A stretch of DNA of 64,000 bases from Giesbergeria sp. (GCF_028686475.1 NZ_JAQUCA010000001.1:216979-280978); one strand, 5' to 3'. Counted from the stretch's first letter, positions 31,017 through 40,844 are shown. The notes: generated by a model from the sequence alone, not told the origin. Numbers and translations: made by a program.

Positions 31017-31874
31017 ATGCCCATCATCATTGGTTACCTTGTCAGCTTGGTCTGCGTCTTTGGTGTGTTCATTCTGCACGGCGGCAATATTGGCGTGGTG
31101 CTCAAGGCGCTACCGTTTGAAATGGCCACCATTGGCGGCGCCGCCTTAGGCGCGTTCGTCATCAACAACCAACCCAAGGTTCTCAAGGCCACCATGAAGG
31201 GCTTGAGTGGGCTTTTTAAGGGCTCCAAATACACCAAGGCGCGTTACCTAGAGCTGATGGCCATGCTCTACGAGATTTTGCAAAAAGCGCGTAAAGAGGG
31301 CCTGATGGCGATTGAAGGCGATGTCGAAGCCCCGCACGAATCCGAGTTGTTCAAAAAATTCCCCAACGTAGGCACTGACCACCATGTGGTCGAATTCACC
31401 ACCGATTACCTGCGGATGATGGTCTCGGGCAACCTCAATGCCCACGAAATCGAAGCCCTGATGGACAACGAAATCGAAACCCACCACCAAGAGGCCCATG
31501 CCCCCGTGGCCGCGATGGCGCGGCTGGCCGGTGGCCTGCCCGCCTTTGGTATCGTGGCGGCGGTGTTGGGTGTGGTCAACACGATGGGCTCGGTGGGCCA
31601 ACCACCAGCGGTGCTGGGCGGCATGGTCGGTTCGGCCTTGGTGGGTACGTTTTTGGGTATTTTGTTGGCCTATGCGTTTGTCGAACCTTTGGGTGGCCTG
31701 ATGGAACAAAAAGCCGATGATGCTGCCAAAGAGTTGCTGTGCATCAAATGCACCTTGCTGGCCAGTATGCAAGGCTACAACCCCGCCACCGCGATTGAAT
31801 TTGGCCGCAAGGTCTTGTTCTCGACCGAGCGCCCCAGCTTTTTGGAGCTGGAAGAATACGTGCGTAAGAAGTAA
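31017..31874 (+). CDS. motA: Flagellar motor stator protein MotA
   Basis: The 285-residue inner-membrane protein has four hydrophobic segments, the first MPIIIGYLVSLVCVFGVFIL. The cytoplasmic loop holds the charged rotor-contacting segments. The conserved P-loop-like VLGVVNTMGSVGQPPAVLGG and ALVGTFLGILLAYAFVEPLG include the functional prolines. With MotB it forms the proton channel that drives rotation. motB starts 8 bases after the stop. The 137 bases upstream hold no clear promoter that I can assign. Confidence 0.96.
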   Translation: MPIIIGYLVSLVCVFGVFILHGGNIGVVLKALPFEMATIGGAALGAFVINNQPKVLKATMKGLSGLFKGSKYTKARYLELMAMLYEILQKARKEGLMAIEGDVEAPHESELFKKFPNVGTDHHVVEFTTDYLRMMVSGNLNAHEIEALMDNEIETHHQEAHAPVAAMARLAGGLPAFGIVAAVLGVVNTMGSVGQPPAVLGGMVGSALVGTFLGILLAYAFVEPLGGLMEQKADDAAKELLCIKCTLLASMQGYNPATAIEFGRKVLFSTERPSFLELEEYVRKK

Positions 31875-31882
31875 GCCACCGT

Positions 31883-32809
31883 ATGGCCACCGAAAAAAAA
31901 CTTCAGCCCATCATCGTCAAGCGCATCAAAAAGGGCGGCCATGCCGTGCATGGTGGCGCTTGGAAGATTGCCTACGCCGACTTTATGACGGCCATGATGG
32001 CCTTCTTCTTGCTGATGTGGTTGTTGGGCTCCACGGCGCAAGGGCAGTTGCAAGGCATTGCCGATTATTTTAATTCGCCGCTCAAAGTGGCGATGGCCGG
32101 CGGCGATGGCGCGGGCAACAGCACCAGTATTTTGCCCGGTGGCGGCAACGATTTGGCCAAAGTGCATGGCCAAGTCAAGCGCTCGGATGCCCAAGACAAA
32201 ACCGAACTGGCCAAAGCCCAGCAAGCGCAACAAGATGCCCAGCGCATTAAATCTTTGCGCGCCAAAATTGACGCCATCATCACGCAAAATGCGCGCCTGA
32301 ACGAGTATAAATCGCAAATTCGCATTGACGTGACCCCCGATGGCCTGCAAATTCAGATTGTCGATGACCAAAACCGCCCGATGTTTGACAGCGGCAGCGC
32401 GCTGGTCAAACCCTATATGCGCGACATTTTGCAAGCCATTGGCTCCTCGCTGGCCGATGTCGAAAGCCGCATCAGTTTGGCCGGGCATACCGATGCGGTA
32501 CCCTACGGTGCTGGCCAGCGTGGCTACAGCAACTGGGAGTTGTCGGCCGACCGGGCCAATGCCTCGCGGCGCGAACTGGTCAGTGCGGGTATGCCCGATA
32601 ACAAACTGGCGCGCGTGGTAGGTTTGGCCAGCAGTGATTTGCTGCAACCCGATGACCCGCGCGCACCGGCCAACCGACGTATTACCATCACGGTCTTAAC
32701 GCGCGAAGCGGAGGAAAGATTGCTCAGCAAAAGCGCCTTGACTCTTCCAGGAGTCTCACCCTCGAATGAAAAGCAAGAAAATACCCCTGCCAGTAGCGCC
32801 AAACCATAG
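31883..32809 (+). CDS. motB: Flagellar motor stator protein MotB
   Basis: The 308-residue protein has a short cytoplasmic N-terminus and one membrane helix containing the essential proton-binding Asp33 (KIAYADFMTAMMAFFLLMWL). A plug/linker follows, then an OmpA-like peptidoglycan-binding domain (ISLAGHTDAVPYG; NWELSADRANASRREL). It anchors the stator to the cell wall. It forms an operon with motA, and cheY follows after 65 bases. Confidence 0.96.
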   Translation: MATEKKLQPIIVKRIKKGGHAVHGGAWKIAYADFMTAMMAFFLLMWLLGSTAQGQLQGIADYFNSPLKVAMAGGDGAGNSTSILPGGGNDLAKVHGQVKRSDAQDKTELAKAQQAQQDAQRIKSLRAKIDAIITQNARLNEYKSQIRIDVTPDGLQIQIVDDQNRPMFDSGSALVKPYMRDILQAIGSSLADVESRISLAGHTDAVPYGAGQRGYSNWELSADRANASRRELVSAGMPDNKLARVVGLASSDLLQPDDPRAPANRRITITVLTREAEERLLSKSALTLPGVSPSNEKQENTPASSAKP

Positions 32810-32874
32810 ATTGACGCTATCGACTATGCTTCCCATGACAACACATACTGCAATTCCGACCGAAAGGGTCCCAC

Positions 32875-33258
32875 GTGTCTGACCTTCGCTTTCTGATCGT
32901 TGATGACTTCTCTACGATGCGCCGCATCGTCCGTAACCTGCTCAAGGAGAGCGGATTTTCCGATGCCGACGAGGCCGAAGATGGTGTAGCGGCACTGCAC
33001 AAACTGCGCGCCAGCAAGTTTGACTTTGTCGTCACCGACATCAACATGCCCAACATGAATGGCTTTCAGCTGCTGGCCGAAGTCAAGGCTGACGAAAAAC
33101 TCAAGCACCTGCCGGTGCTGATGGTGACAGCCGAAGCCCGCAAAGAAGACATTGTGGCCGCTGCCCAAGCCGGTGCGGCGGGTTACATTGTCAAACCCTT
33201 TACCAAGGCCACCCTGGAAGAAAAGGTCAATTTGATCATCAAAAAGCAGGGGCTGTAA
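32875..33258 (+). CDS. cheY: Chemotaxis response regulator CheY
   Basis: The 127-residue single REC-domain protein begins [20 protein letters not shown], with the acid pair in VDD, phospho-acceptor Asp55 in [13 protein letters not shown], the conserved Thr in [12 protein letters not shown] and Lys in [14 protein letters not shown]. CheY-P binds the flagellar switch to change rotation. The start is GTG at 32875, supported by GAAAGGG just upstream and the family N-terminus. cheZ follows after 9 bases. Confidence 0.95.
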   Translation: MSDLRFLIVDDFSTMRRIVRNLLKESGFSDADEAEDGVAALHKLRASKFDFVVTDINMPNMNGFQLLAEVKADEKLKHLPVLMVTAEARKEDIVAAAQAGAAGYIVKPFTKATLEEKVNLIIKKQGL

Positions 33259-33267
33259 GCCATCGCT

Positions 33268-33903
33268 ATGGACACCAGCAACACCCCCCCTGCGGCCACC
33301 AGCCCTGCGGCTGTTGATGTACACCAGCGGATTGGTATCCTGACGCGCCAGTTACACGACTCGCTCAATGAGCTGGGCTATGCCAAAAAGCTACGCAGCA
33401 GCATGAGCGAGCTGCCCGATGCTCAAAGCCGCCTGTCGTACATCGCGCGGCTCACGGGCGAAGCCGCAGAGAAGGTGCTGGGGCGCGTAGAGCAGGCCAA
33501 AGCGCAAAACGATTTGCTGGCCGAAGAAACCCGGCGCGTCACGACGGCCTTGGTCAAAGACCCGGTAGCGGCCGTGGCCAAGGGCGAAGTCATGAATTTT
33601 CTCAACGATATAGAGAAAATTTCGCGCACCACCGATGAGCACCTGACCGAAATCATGATGGCGCAAGACTTCCATGACCTGACCGGTCAAGTCATTGCCC
33701 GTGTGGTGTCTTTGGCGGCCACGATTGAAGAGCAACTGCTGCAATTGGTGATTGATACCGCACCGCCCGGCGTGGTGGCCCCCATGCCGGTGGAGCCAGT
33801 ACACGAGCATTTGGCCGGCCCCGTGGTGGACCCAGAAAATACGCCCGATGTGGTGACCGACCAATCCGAGGTCGATGATTTATTGGCCAGCTTAGGCTTT
33901 TAA
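33268..33903 (+). CDS. cheZ: CheY-P phosphatase CheZ
   Basis: The 211-residue helical protein has the CheZ four-helix bundle with the active-site stretch EIMMAQDFHDLTGQVIARVV, including the catalytic Gln of DLTGQ. The C-terminal peptide SEVDDLLASLGF is the CheY-binding tail. It terminates the chemotaxis signal by removing phosphate from CheY. A long hairpin terminator follows, so motAB-cheYZ may form their own unit. The kinase CheA is not in this window. Confidence 0.93.
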   Translation: MDTSNTPPAATSPAAVDVHQRIGILTRQLHDSLNELGYAKKLRSSMSELPDAQSRLSYIARLTGEAAEKVLGRVEQAKAQNDLLAEETRRVTTALVKDPVAAVAKGEVMNFLNDIEKISRTTDEHLTEIMMAQDFHDLTGQVIARVVSLAATIEEQLLQLVIDTAPPGVVAPMPVEPVHEHLAGPVVDPENTPDVVTDQSEVDDLLASLGF

Positions 33904-33924
33904 CGCGCACTGCGCTGCCTCTAC

Positions 33925-33966
33925 AGCCCGAATAAGCGGGGCCACTGGCCCGTTTATCGGGCTTTA
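33925..33966 (+). terminator. Hairpin terminator after cheZ
   Basis: AGCCCGAATAAGCGGG (from 33925) pairs with CCCGTTTATCGGGCT (to 33963) in a long, slightly imperfect stem around CCACTGG. The T-run after it is short, so termination may be partial. It separates cheZ from flhB. Confidence 0.6.
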
Positions 33967-34016
33967 GCTTTGGCCGCTGCTGACGACAATGGCGTGACTA
34001 TCCCTGTCATGCCATC

Positions 34017-35168
34017 ATGGAATCGAGCCAAGACCGCAACCTTCCCGCGACCGAGCGCAAGCTCCAGAAGGCCCGCACCGACGGGCAGGCGGCGCGTTCG
34101 CGCGATTTATCGCATTTGGCCATTTTGGGCATGGGCGCGGCCAGCATGTTGATGCTGGCTCCCATGCTGATGGAGCGGATGCAGCTGGAGATGAGCCACC
34201 AGTTTGTGTTTGATGCCACCACAGTACGCACGCCCGCACAGATGCTAGAGCGCTTGCAACAGATGGTGATTGTGGGCGTGGTGGCCAGCATTGTTTTTTC
34301 TTTATTGACCAGCGCCGCAACCCTACTCAGTGCCGTGGCCTCGGGCGGCTGGGTCTGGAGCTTTAAGCCCATTACGCCGCAATTTAACCGGCTCAATCCC
34401 ATTTCTGGCATTGGCAATTTGTTTTCTAAACAGCAAATGACCAACGTCGCCAAGATGGTGCTAATGACGGCCATTCTCACCTTTGTGGCCTGGAAATACA
34501 TGGGCAACAGCATCGAGGAGATGGCCGCCCTGATTTTGCAGCCTTCGGCAGACTCGATTGGCTATGTGGCCCGTTGGCTGACGGGTGGCATGTCGATGCT
34601 GCTGTTGGTGGTGTTTCTGACCGCCATGATTGACGTGCCGCTGCAAATTTTCTTCTTCAAAGACCGGCTGAAGATGTCGCACCAAGAAGTCAAGCAAGAG
34701 CATAAAGAGTCCGAGGGCAGCCCCGAAACCAAAGGCCGCCAGCGCCAGCGCCAGCGCGAAATTGCCGATGGGGCCAGCGTGGGGGCCGTGCCCAAGGCCG
34801 ATTTTGTCGTGATGAACCCCACCCACTACGCCGTGGCCCTGAAGTACGACAGCGGCATGATGGCCCCCCAAGTGATTTCTAAGGGCACCGACCTGATTGC
34901 CATGACGATTCGTGATGTCGCCAAAGCGCACAGCATTCCGGTCTTGCAATCGCCCATGTTGGCGCGCGCCCTGTATGCCCACGCCGAGATAGACCAACCC
35001 ATTCCGCACACCCTGTACACCGCCGTGGCCCAGGTGCTGGCTTATGTGTATCGCCTCAAAGCTGCCTTGCGCGGCGAAGGCCCGATGCCCGACGAGCTGC
35101 CCGAACTGCCGGTGCCCCCCGAACTCGATCCGCTGAACCGCAAGACCCAGCAAGGAGCAACCCCATGA
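34017..35168 (+). CDS. flhB: Flagellar export gate protein FlhB
   Basis: The 383-residue protein has four membrane segments in its first 210 residues and a cytoplasmic domain with the autocleavage motif NPTH at about residues 267-270 (VVMNPTHYAVALKYD). FlhB cleavage switches the type III export apparatus from rod/hook to filament substrates. The N-terminus (DRNLPATERKLQKARTDGQ) is typical. The stop overlaps the flhA ATG by four bases. Confidence 0.96.
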   Translation: MESSQDRNLPATERKLQKARTDGQAARSRDLSHLAILGMGAASMLMLAPMLMERMQLEMSHQFVFDATTVRTPAQMLERLQQMVIVGVVASIVFSLLTSAATLLSAVASGGWVWSFKPITPQFNRLNPISGIGNLFSKQQMTNVAKMVLMTAILTFVAWKYMGNSIEEMAALILQPSADSIGYVARWLTGGMSMLLLVVFLTAMIDVPLQIFFFKDRLKMSHQEVKQEHKESEGSPETKGRQRQRQREIADGASVGAVPKADFVVMNPTHYAVALKYDSGMMAPQVISKGTDLIAMTIRDVAKAHSIPVLQSPMLARALYAHAEIDQPIPHTLYTAVAQVLAYVYRLKAALRGEGPMPDELPELPVPPELDPLNRKTQQGATP

Positions 35169-37252
35169 GCCTTTCTGTGAATTCTGCCCGCCAATGGGCG
35201 GGCAACAGTGCCGCCGCTGCCCAAGGCATGGCGGCCCCACTGTTGGTGGTGGCCATTTTGGCGCTGATGGTGTTGCCCATTCCGGCTTGGATGCTGGATG
35301 TGTTTTTTACCATCAACATTGCCGTAGCGCTGATGGTGATGATGGTGGCAGCCTACATGCTCAAGCCGCTGGATTTTGCGGCCTTTCCGTCGGTGCTGTT
35401 GCTCTCGACGCTGATGCGCTTGTCGCTCAACGTAGCCTCCACCCGCGTGGTGCTGCTAGAAGGCCACACCGGCCCCGGCGCCGCTGGTGCGGTGATTGAA
35501 GCCTTTGGCCACTTTTTGATTGGTGGCAATTTTGCCGTCGGCCTGATTGTGTTTGCGATTTTGGTGGTGATTAACTTTATCGTGATTACCAAAGGGGCCG
35601 AGCGCATTGCCGAAGTGTCGGCGCGCTTTACCTTGGATGCCATGCCCGGCAAGCAAATGGCGGTGGATGCCGACTTGAACGCTGGCCTGATTGACGAAAA
35701 AGAGGCCAAGCGCCGCCGTGCCGAAGTGGGTGAAGAAGCCAACTTTTTTGGCTCGATGGATGGTGCCTCTAAGTTTGTGCGCGGCGATGCCGTGGCCGGT
35801 ATCCTGATTTTGTTCATCAACATCATCGGTGGCTTTGCCATTGGTATGTTGCAACACGGCCTATCGGCTGGCAAGGCAGCGGATACCTACATTTTGATGG
35901 CCGTCGGTGATGCGCTGGTGGCACAGATTCCGGGTTTGTTGATTTCGGTGGCCGCCGCAATGGTGATTTCGCGCGTGGGCAAAGACACCGACATGGGCCA
36001 ACAAATTGTGCACCAGATGTTTACCTCGCCGCGCGTATTGGGCATTACGGCGGGCATTTTGATTTTGCTGGGCGTGATTCCCGGTATGCCGCACTTGGTA
36101 TTTTTGGGTGTCGGCTCGGCAATGGGTTATTGGGCTTGGGTGCTGCTGCAACGCGCCAAAGCGCCGCCCCCCGCCGAAGCACCCGCTGCTGCGGCCACAC
36201 CGGCAGAAACCGATGCCACTTGGGACGATTTACAACCGGTCGATTTGCTCGGCTTGGAGCTGGGCTACCGCCTGATTGCCCTGGTGGACAAAAACCGCCA
36301 AGGCGATTTGCTCACGCGCATCAAAGGCGTGCGGCGCAAGTTTGCCCAAGAGGTCGGCTTCTTGCCGCCGCCCGTGCATGTGCGCGACAACCTCGAACTC
36401 AAGCCCAGCGCCTACCGTTTGACTTTGCGCGGCGTGGTGGTGGGCGAGGGCGAAGCCTTCCCCGGCATGTTCTTGGCCATCAACCCCGGCGGCATTACCA
36501 CACCCCTGATTGGCACCCCCACCACCGACCCGGCTTTTGGTTTGCCCGCGCACTGGATCGACGATCAGCAAAAGGAAGCGGCACAAATGGCAGGCTTTAC
36601 CGTGGTTGATTCGGAAACCGTGATGGCGACACATTTGTCACACTTGATGCAAGTTCAAGCCGCCAAATTGCTCAGCCGCACAGAGACGCAGCAATTGGTG
36701 GAACATGTTGCCAAGCTGGCCCCCAAATTGATAGAAGAGGTGATCCCGAAAATGGTTTCGATCACAACGTTCCAAAAGGTGTTGCAATTGTTACTCGAAG
36801 AATCGGTGCATATCCGCGACATCCGCACCATCATCGAAACACTGGCCGAACACGCCGGCAGCATCAGCGATCCGCAAGAGCTGGCGCGACGGGTGCGTAT
36901 TGCCCTGTCGCCCGCCATCGTGCAACAAATTTATGGCCCTACACGCGAATTGAGCGTGATTGCCATCGAACCCGGTTTAGAGCGTCTGTTGGTACAAGCC
37001 TTGGCCAACGCCAATGGCCCCTCCTTGGACCCCGGTGTGGCTGACATCCTGACGCAGCGTGCTGCTGAAGTGGCCCTCAAGCAAGAAGAAATCGGTTTGC
37101 CTGCCTGCCTGTTGGTGCCCGACACCATCCGCAGCGCTATTTCCCGTTTGGTACGGCGCGTGGCCCCACGCCTACAAGTGCTGGCACACAGCGAAATCCC
37201 TGAAACCCACACCATTCGTATTGGGCCCATTCTCAAAGGAGCATCGGCATGA
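35165..37252 (+). CDS. flhA: Flagellar export gate protein FlhA
   Basis: The 695-residue protein has eight hydrophobic segments in its N-terminal half, including VMMVAAYMLKPLDFAAFPSV, and the conserved FHIPEP-family stretch RFTLDAMPGKQMAVDADLNAG. The large cytoplasmic C-terminal domain serves as docking platform for export chaperones. Length is normal. ATGA overlaps at both ends (flhB stop and flhF start) show tight coupling of flhB-flhA-flhF. Confidence 0.97.
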   Translation: MSLSVNSARQWAGNSAAAAQGMAAPLLVVAILALMVLPIPAWMLDVFFTINIAVALMVMMVAAYMLKPLDFAAFPSVLLLSTLMRLSLNVASTRVVLLEGHTGPGAAGAVIEAFGHFLIGGNFAVGLIVFAILVVINFIVITKGAERIAEVSARFTLDAMPGKQMAVDADLNAGLIDEKEAKRRRAEVGEEANFFGSMDGASKFVRGDAVAGILILFINIIGGFAIGMLQHGLSAGKAADTYILMAVGDALVAQIPGLLISVAAAMVISRVGKDTDMGQQIVHQMFTSPRVLGITAGILILLGVIPGMPHLVFLGVGSAMGYWAWVLLQRAKAPPPAEAPAAAATPAETDATWDDLQPVDLLGLELGYRLIALVDKNRQGDLLTRIKGVRRKFAQEVGFLPPPVHVRDNLELKPSAYRLTLRGVVVGEGEAFPGMFLAINPGGITTPLIGTPTTDPAFGLPAHWIDDQQKEAAQMAGFTVVDSETVMATHLSHLMQVQAAKLLSRTETQQLVEHVAKLAPKLIEEVIPKMVSITTFQKVLQLLLEESVHIRDIRTIIETLAEHAGSISDPQELARRVRIALSPAIVQQIYGPTRELSVIAIEPGLERLLVQALANANGPSLDPGVADILTQRAAEVALKQEEIGLPACLLVPDTIRSAISRLVRRVAPRLQVLAHSEIPETHTIRIGPILKGASA

Positions 37253-38898
37253 ACATCAAACGCTTTTACGCAGCCACGGCACGCGAAGCACTGGCCAAGG
37301 CCCGCATGACCTTTGGAGATGCCACGGTCATTTTGTCCAACCGCAGCACCCCCGACGGGGTGGAAGTAGTGGCCACGGCAGAAGAATCTTTAACCTCCTT
37401 AGAGCAGCAAGCCACTGAACCGGCAGAATCGCCCCGTGCGGCTCCTGCGGCCACCGCCCCCCTGAGGCCAGTGCCCCCACTGCGCCCGGCGGCCAACAGC
37501 GCAGCACAGCAGCCCGCCATGCCGCGTGAGCCGGTGTTAGAGCGCAACCCCATTCACGAAGACACCGAGCAGCTGGCCATGAGCACCCTGTCTTTCCAAG
37601 ACTACGTGCGCGAACGCATGTTGCGCCGCCGCCACGAAGCCCTGCAAGGCCACGACAGCGCTTTGGATGAGGATGACGACGATATGCTGTCCGCCGCAGT
37701 GCCGCCCCCAGTGGCCATGCGCCGCCCCGAGCCTGCCCCCGTCCGCAGCAACCCCGCCTACGAGCAGCGCAGCGCCCCCCCCATGCCAGCGGCACCAGCA
37801 CCCACAGCAGCAACCCCCTTTTATCCGCCAGCGTTTGATGCCATCGCACCAGAGCCAGCACCGCTGGCCCGTGTCGCCCAGCCGATTGCCACCCGGCGCA
37901 ACCCTGAGCCTAGCGCCCCTGCCAAAGTAGCACCGCCCCCGATGCGCCAAGAAGGCGTGATGGCCGAGCTGCAATCCATGAAGGATTTGATTGAGGAGCG
38001 CTTCAATACCCTGTCTTGGTTGGGCCAAGCCAAACAGAACCCCATCCAATCGAACTTGATGCTCAAATTGATTGGTGCCGGTTACTCGCCCACCTTGGCG
38101 CGTGCCGTGCTAGAGCGCCTGCCCGAAAACTTTAACGCGGGCGATGCCGTGCGTTGGTTAATGGAAGTGCTAGAGCGCAACCTGAAAACCGATGCCGAAA
38201 CCGAAAGCCTGCCGCAAGAAGGTGGTATCTATGCTTTGGTCGGTACTACCGGTGTGGGTAAAACTACCACCAGCGCCAAACTGGCCGCCCAATGTGCGCG
38301 CATGTACGGCGCTGCCAGTGTGGGCCTGATCACCCTGGACACCTACCGCATTGGTGCCCACGAGCAACTGCGCTCCTATGGCCGCATGTTGGGTGTCGTG
38401 GCCCACTTGGCCCACGACCAAGCCGCACTGCAAGACTTGCTCGGCTTGCTCAGTGGAAAAAAATTGGTGCTGATTGACACCACCGGCGTAGCCGCCCGTG
38501 ACCCACGCAAGCGCGACATGCTCGATGTGCTGGATTTGCCCGACATCAAGCGCCTGTTGGTGGTCAATGCCAGCAGCCACGGCGATACCTTGGACGATGT
38601 GTTTGCCTCGTTCAAGAGCCGGGGGCCACAGCAGGCCATCTTGTCCAAAGTGGATGAGGCCGTCAAACTCGGCCCACCACTGGATGCCCTGATTCGCAAC
38701 CGCATGGTGCTGCGCGGCGTCACCAACGGCCAGCGCGTGCCCGAAGACTGGGAAGCCGCCGATGCCAAAAAATTGGTAGCTTTGTCGATGCGCGCCACCA
38801 ACCGCTCGGCCTTTGAGCCTAAAGTGGCTGATTTAAACTTCTTCTTTACCCGGCCTACCGCCTCGTTTGCCCAAGAAGGAATGGCCGGCCATGCTTGA
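37249..38898 (+). CDS. flhF: Flagellar SRP-like GTPase FlhF
   Basis: The 549-residue protein has an N-terminal basic domain (MNIKRFYAATAREALAKAR), a long Pro/Ala-rich linker (about residues 60-240) and a C-terminal SRP-type NG GTPase domain. The P-loop is IYALVGTTGVGKTTTSAKLA (about residue 330), with the DTYRIGAHEQLRSY and LVLIDTTG motifs. FlhF sets flagellar pole placement and number with FlhG. The linker is longer and more Pro/Ala rich than usual. It overlaps flhA by 4 and flhG by 8 bases. Confidence 0.94.
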   Translation: MNIKRFYAATAREALAKARMTFGDATVILSNRSTPDGVEVVATAEESLTSLEQQATEPAESPRAAPAATAPLRPVPPLRPAANSAAQQPAMPREPVLERNPIHEDTEQLAMSTLSFQDYVRERMLRRRHEALQGHDSALDEDDDDMLSAAVPPPVAMRRPEPAPVRSNPAYEQRSAPPMPAAPAPTAATPFYPPAFDAIAPEPAPLARVAQPIATRRNPEPSAPAKVAPPPMRQEGVMAELQSMKDLIEERFNTLSWLGQAKQNPIQSNLMLKLIGAGYSPTLARAVLERLPENFNAGDAVRWLMEVLERNLKTDAETESLPQEGGIYALVGTTGVGKTTTSAKLAAQCARMYGAASVGLITLDTYRIGAHEQLRSYGRMLGVVAHLAHDQAALQDLLGLLSGKKLVLIDTTGVAARDPRKRDMLDVLDLPDIKRLLVVNASSHGDTLDDVFASFKSRGPQQAILSKVDEAVKLGPPLDALIRNRMVLRGVTNGQRVPEDWEAADAKKLVALSMRATNRSAFEPKVADLNFFFTRPTASFAQEGMAGHA

Positions 38899-39706
38899 CA
38901 CCCATTTCCACCAAGGTATGGGTTTGCAATGCCAGCAGCCCCAAGACGAACTGCGCCTGCTGGTCGTGACCAGCCAAGACGATGGCGGCAAAACACTGGC
39001 CACCCTGTGGCAATTGTGCGGCCATATGCAACGCCTAGGCTATCCGGTCGTGGTACTCGATGCCACCGCTATCGAGACCGACCGCGCCCCCGGCCTGCTG
39101 CAACTGCTCACCCATGCGCCGTGGGCCGATGCCAGCGTGCATGGTGTCCATGCCGATGCCTCGGCCTTGGCCGTGGTGCCAGCAGCGCTCGGCCTGCTCA
39201 CTTTGGCCAATACGGCCCAACGCAAAGGCGAAGCGGCACAAACTTTGGCCCAGTTAGAGCCCATTTTTCGGCGCTATGCGGTAGTCGTACTCTATGCCCC
39301 GATTGAGCTGATGAGCACCCCCCTGCTGGCAGGCAGCAACACCATCCCGCTGCTGATTACCAAAGCAGGTAAAAATGCCCTGATGGAGTGCTACCGCCAA
39401 ATCAAACACTTGGCTTTGCACGCTAACTTGCCCAGCATGGTGGCTTACCTTAGCCCGCACGCCAGTGGCAAAAAAGCCGAACAAGCGCGCACCAGCCTAG
39501 AAGCGCTGGAGCGTTGCGTAGCGCACCATTTAGGCCAACGCTTGCGCGGCACCCTGCTGCCAGAAAACAGCGCTGCCGATATGCAACGCTTAGCCCTGTT
39601 GCTGCTCGACAGCGCCAGCACCATCAGCACACCCAGTGCGCTGGCTTGGCACAGCGGCCAATGGGCCACCCATTCGGCTGCCTCGCACCTGTTCCAAAGC
39701 CACTGA
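38891..39706 (+). CDS. flhG: FlhG/MinD-like protein with deviant P-loop
   Basis: The 271-residue product lies in the FlhG/FleN position between flhF and fliA and has ParA/MinD-like features (LLVVTSQDDGGKTLATLWQL; YPVVVLDATAIETDRAPGL). The canonical FlhG Walker A GKGGVGKT is replaced by SQDDGGKT, and the second signature lysine is missing. It may therefore bind nucleotide poorly or differently. FlhG normally limits flagellar number by acting on FlhF and the export apparatus. The ATG at 38891 overlaps the flhF stop. Confidence 0.72.
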   Translation: MLDTHFHQGMGLQCQQPQDELRLLVVTSQDDGGKTLATLWQLCGHMQRLGYPVVVLDATAIETDRAPGLLQLLTHAPWADASVHGVHADASALAVVPAALGLLTLANTAQRKGEAAQTLAQLEPIFRRYAVVVLYAPIELMSTPLLAGSNTIPLLITKAGKNALMECYRQIKHLALHANLPSMVAYLSPHASGKKAEQARTSLEALERCVAHHLGQRLRGTLLPENSAADMQRLALLLLDSASTISTPSALAWHSGQWATHSAASHLFQSH

Positions 39707-39721
39707 CCTTGACCCGCAGTG

Positions 39722-40447
39722 ATGTACACCGCCAAAGGCCAGCTTGACCGCGAGGCCCTGATTCGCCAATACCTGCCTTTGGTGCGACGGCTGGCCAGTC
39801 ACATGCTGGCCAAGCTGCCGCCCAATGTAGAACTCGATGATTTGGTGCAGGTGGGCATGATTGGCCTGACCGAGGCACTCTCGCGCTACGAAGCCAGCCA
39901 AGGCGTGCAATTTGAAACCTTTGCCACCCAGCGCATCCGTGGGGCCATGCTCGATGAGCTACGCAGTGGCGATTGGATGTCGCGCGGCGCACGCAAGGGC
40001 CAAAAAGACATCGAACGGGCAATACACCGACTAGAGCAAAGCTTAGGCCGCGCGCCGCTGGAATCAGAAATAGCGCAGGAGATGGGCATGGAACTGCAAG
40101 AATACCAACAGCTGCTGGGCAAAGTGCGCGGCACCCAGTTGCTCTACCTCGAAGACCTGAGCCGGGGCCAAGGCCGTGCCAGCGACGGCGATGATTTTTT
40201 AGACCGCTACTTGGTTGACCAGCAGGCCGACCCCGCCAGCCTGTTGCGTAGCCAGCGCCTGCGCGGTGCTTTGGTACAAGCGATTGAACAACTGCCCGAG
40301 CGCGAGCAGCAAATGATGGGCATGTACTACGAACACGACATGAATCTGAAAGAGATTGCCGCCGTGTTGGGCGTGACCGAATCGCGCATTTGCCAATTGC
40401 ACAGCCAAGCCATTGCCCGCCTGCGCGCCAAAATGCGCGCCCACTGA
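39722..40447 (+). CDS. fliA: Flagellar RNA polymerase sigma factor FliA (sigma-28)
   Basis: The 241-residue sigma factor has region 2 (YLPLVRRLASHMLAKLPPNVELDDLVQVGMIGL; FETFATQRIRGAMLDELR), region 3 (DWMSRGARKGQKDIERAI) and region 4 (LKEIAAVLGVTESRICQLHSQAI). It directs transcription of late flagellar genes and is inhibited by FlgM, encoded nearby. A GTG three bases upstream is an alternative start. It converges on flgN with 28 bases between. Confidence 0.96.
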   Translation: MYTAKGQLDREALIRQYLPLVRRLASHMLAKLPPNVELDDLVQVGMIGLTEALSRYEASQGVQFETFATQRIRGAMLDELRSGDWMSRGARKGQKDIERAIHRLEQSLGRAPLESEIAQEMGMELQEYQQLLGKVRGTQLLYLEDLSRGQGRASDGDDFLDRYLVDQQADPASLLRSQRLRGALVQAIEQLPEREQQMMGMYYEHDMNLKEIAAVLGVTESRICQLHSQAIARLRAKMRAH

Positions 40448-40475
40448 AAAAATCAAACGCGCCTGTTTCAGCCCC

Positions 40476-40844
40476 TCAACCGGCAGCGCTGTAAATACGT
40501 GCCGCTCCATTGGTAGCGGGGCCGTAGGTATGCGTAGGATGCGCTGGCGGCAACAACACTGCCGCTTGCCGATCGGCCAAGGCCGCCAAACGCGCCAGAC
40601 TATCGCGCTGCAATGACAAGGTAGCATGAATTTGCCGGATGCGCTCTTCTAGCCCTTGCGTCACTTCAACCACCCGCAAGCCCTCTAGGGCTTTAATAAA
40701 ATCCACCGACACTTGGCGCATCCGCTCGCTGCAATTTTGCAGTGCCTGCGGGTCTGGTGCCAACAGTGCAGCCGACAAGGCTTGCAATTGCAGCTCTACC
40801 GTCTGCAAAGCCGATTCAAGAAGGGGGTGGGGAGAAGCAGTCAT
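40476..40844 (-). CDS. flgN: Flagellar chaperone FlgN-like protein
   Basis: The 122-residue helical protein (LLESALQTVELQLQALSAAL; ERMRQVSVDFIKALEGLRVV; LSLQRDSLARLAALADRQAAV) has the FlgN coiled-coil character. It sits directly downstream of flgM on the minus strand in the standard flgA-flgM-flgN order. FlgN is the export chaperone of hook-junction proteins FlgK and FlgL, whose genes are not in this window. Sequence identity to the family is not obvious by eye, so the call leans on position. Confidence 0.65.
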   Translation of the reverse strand: MTASPHPLLESALQTVELQLQALSAALLAPDPQALQNCSERMRQVSVDFIKALEGLRVVEVTQGLEERIRQIHATLSLQRDSLARLAALADRQAAVLLPPAHPTHTYGPATNGAARIYSAAG

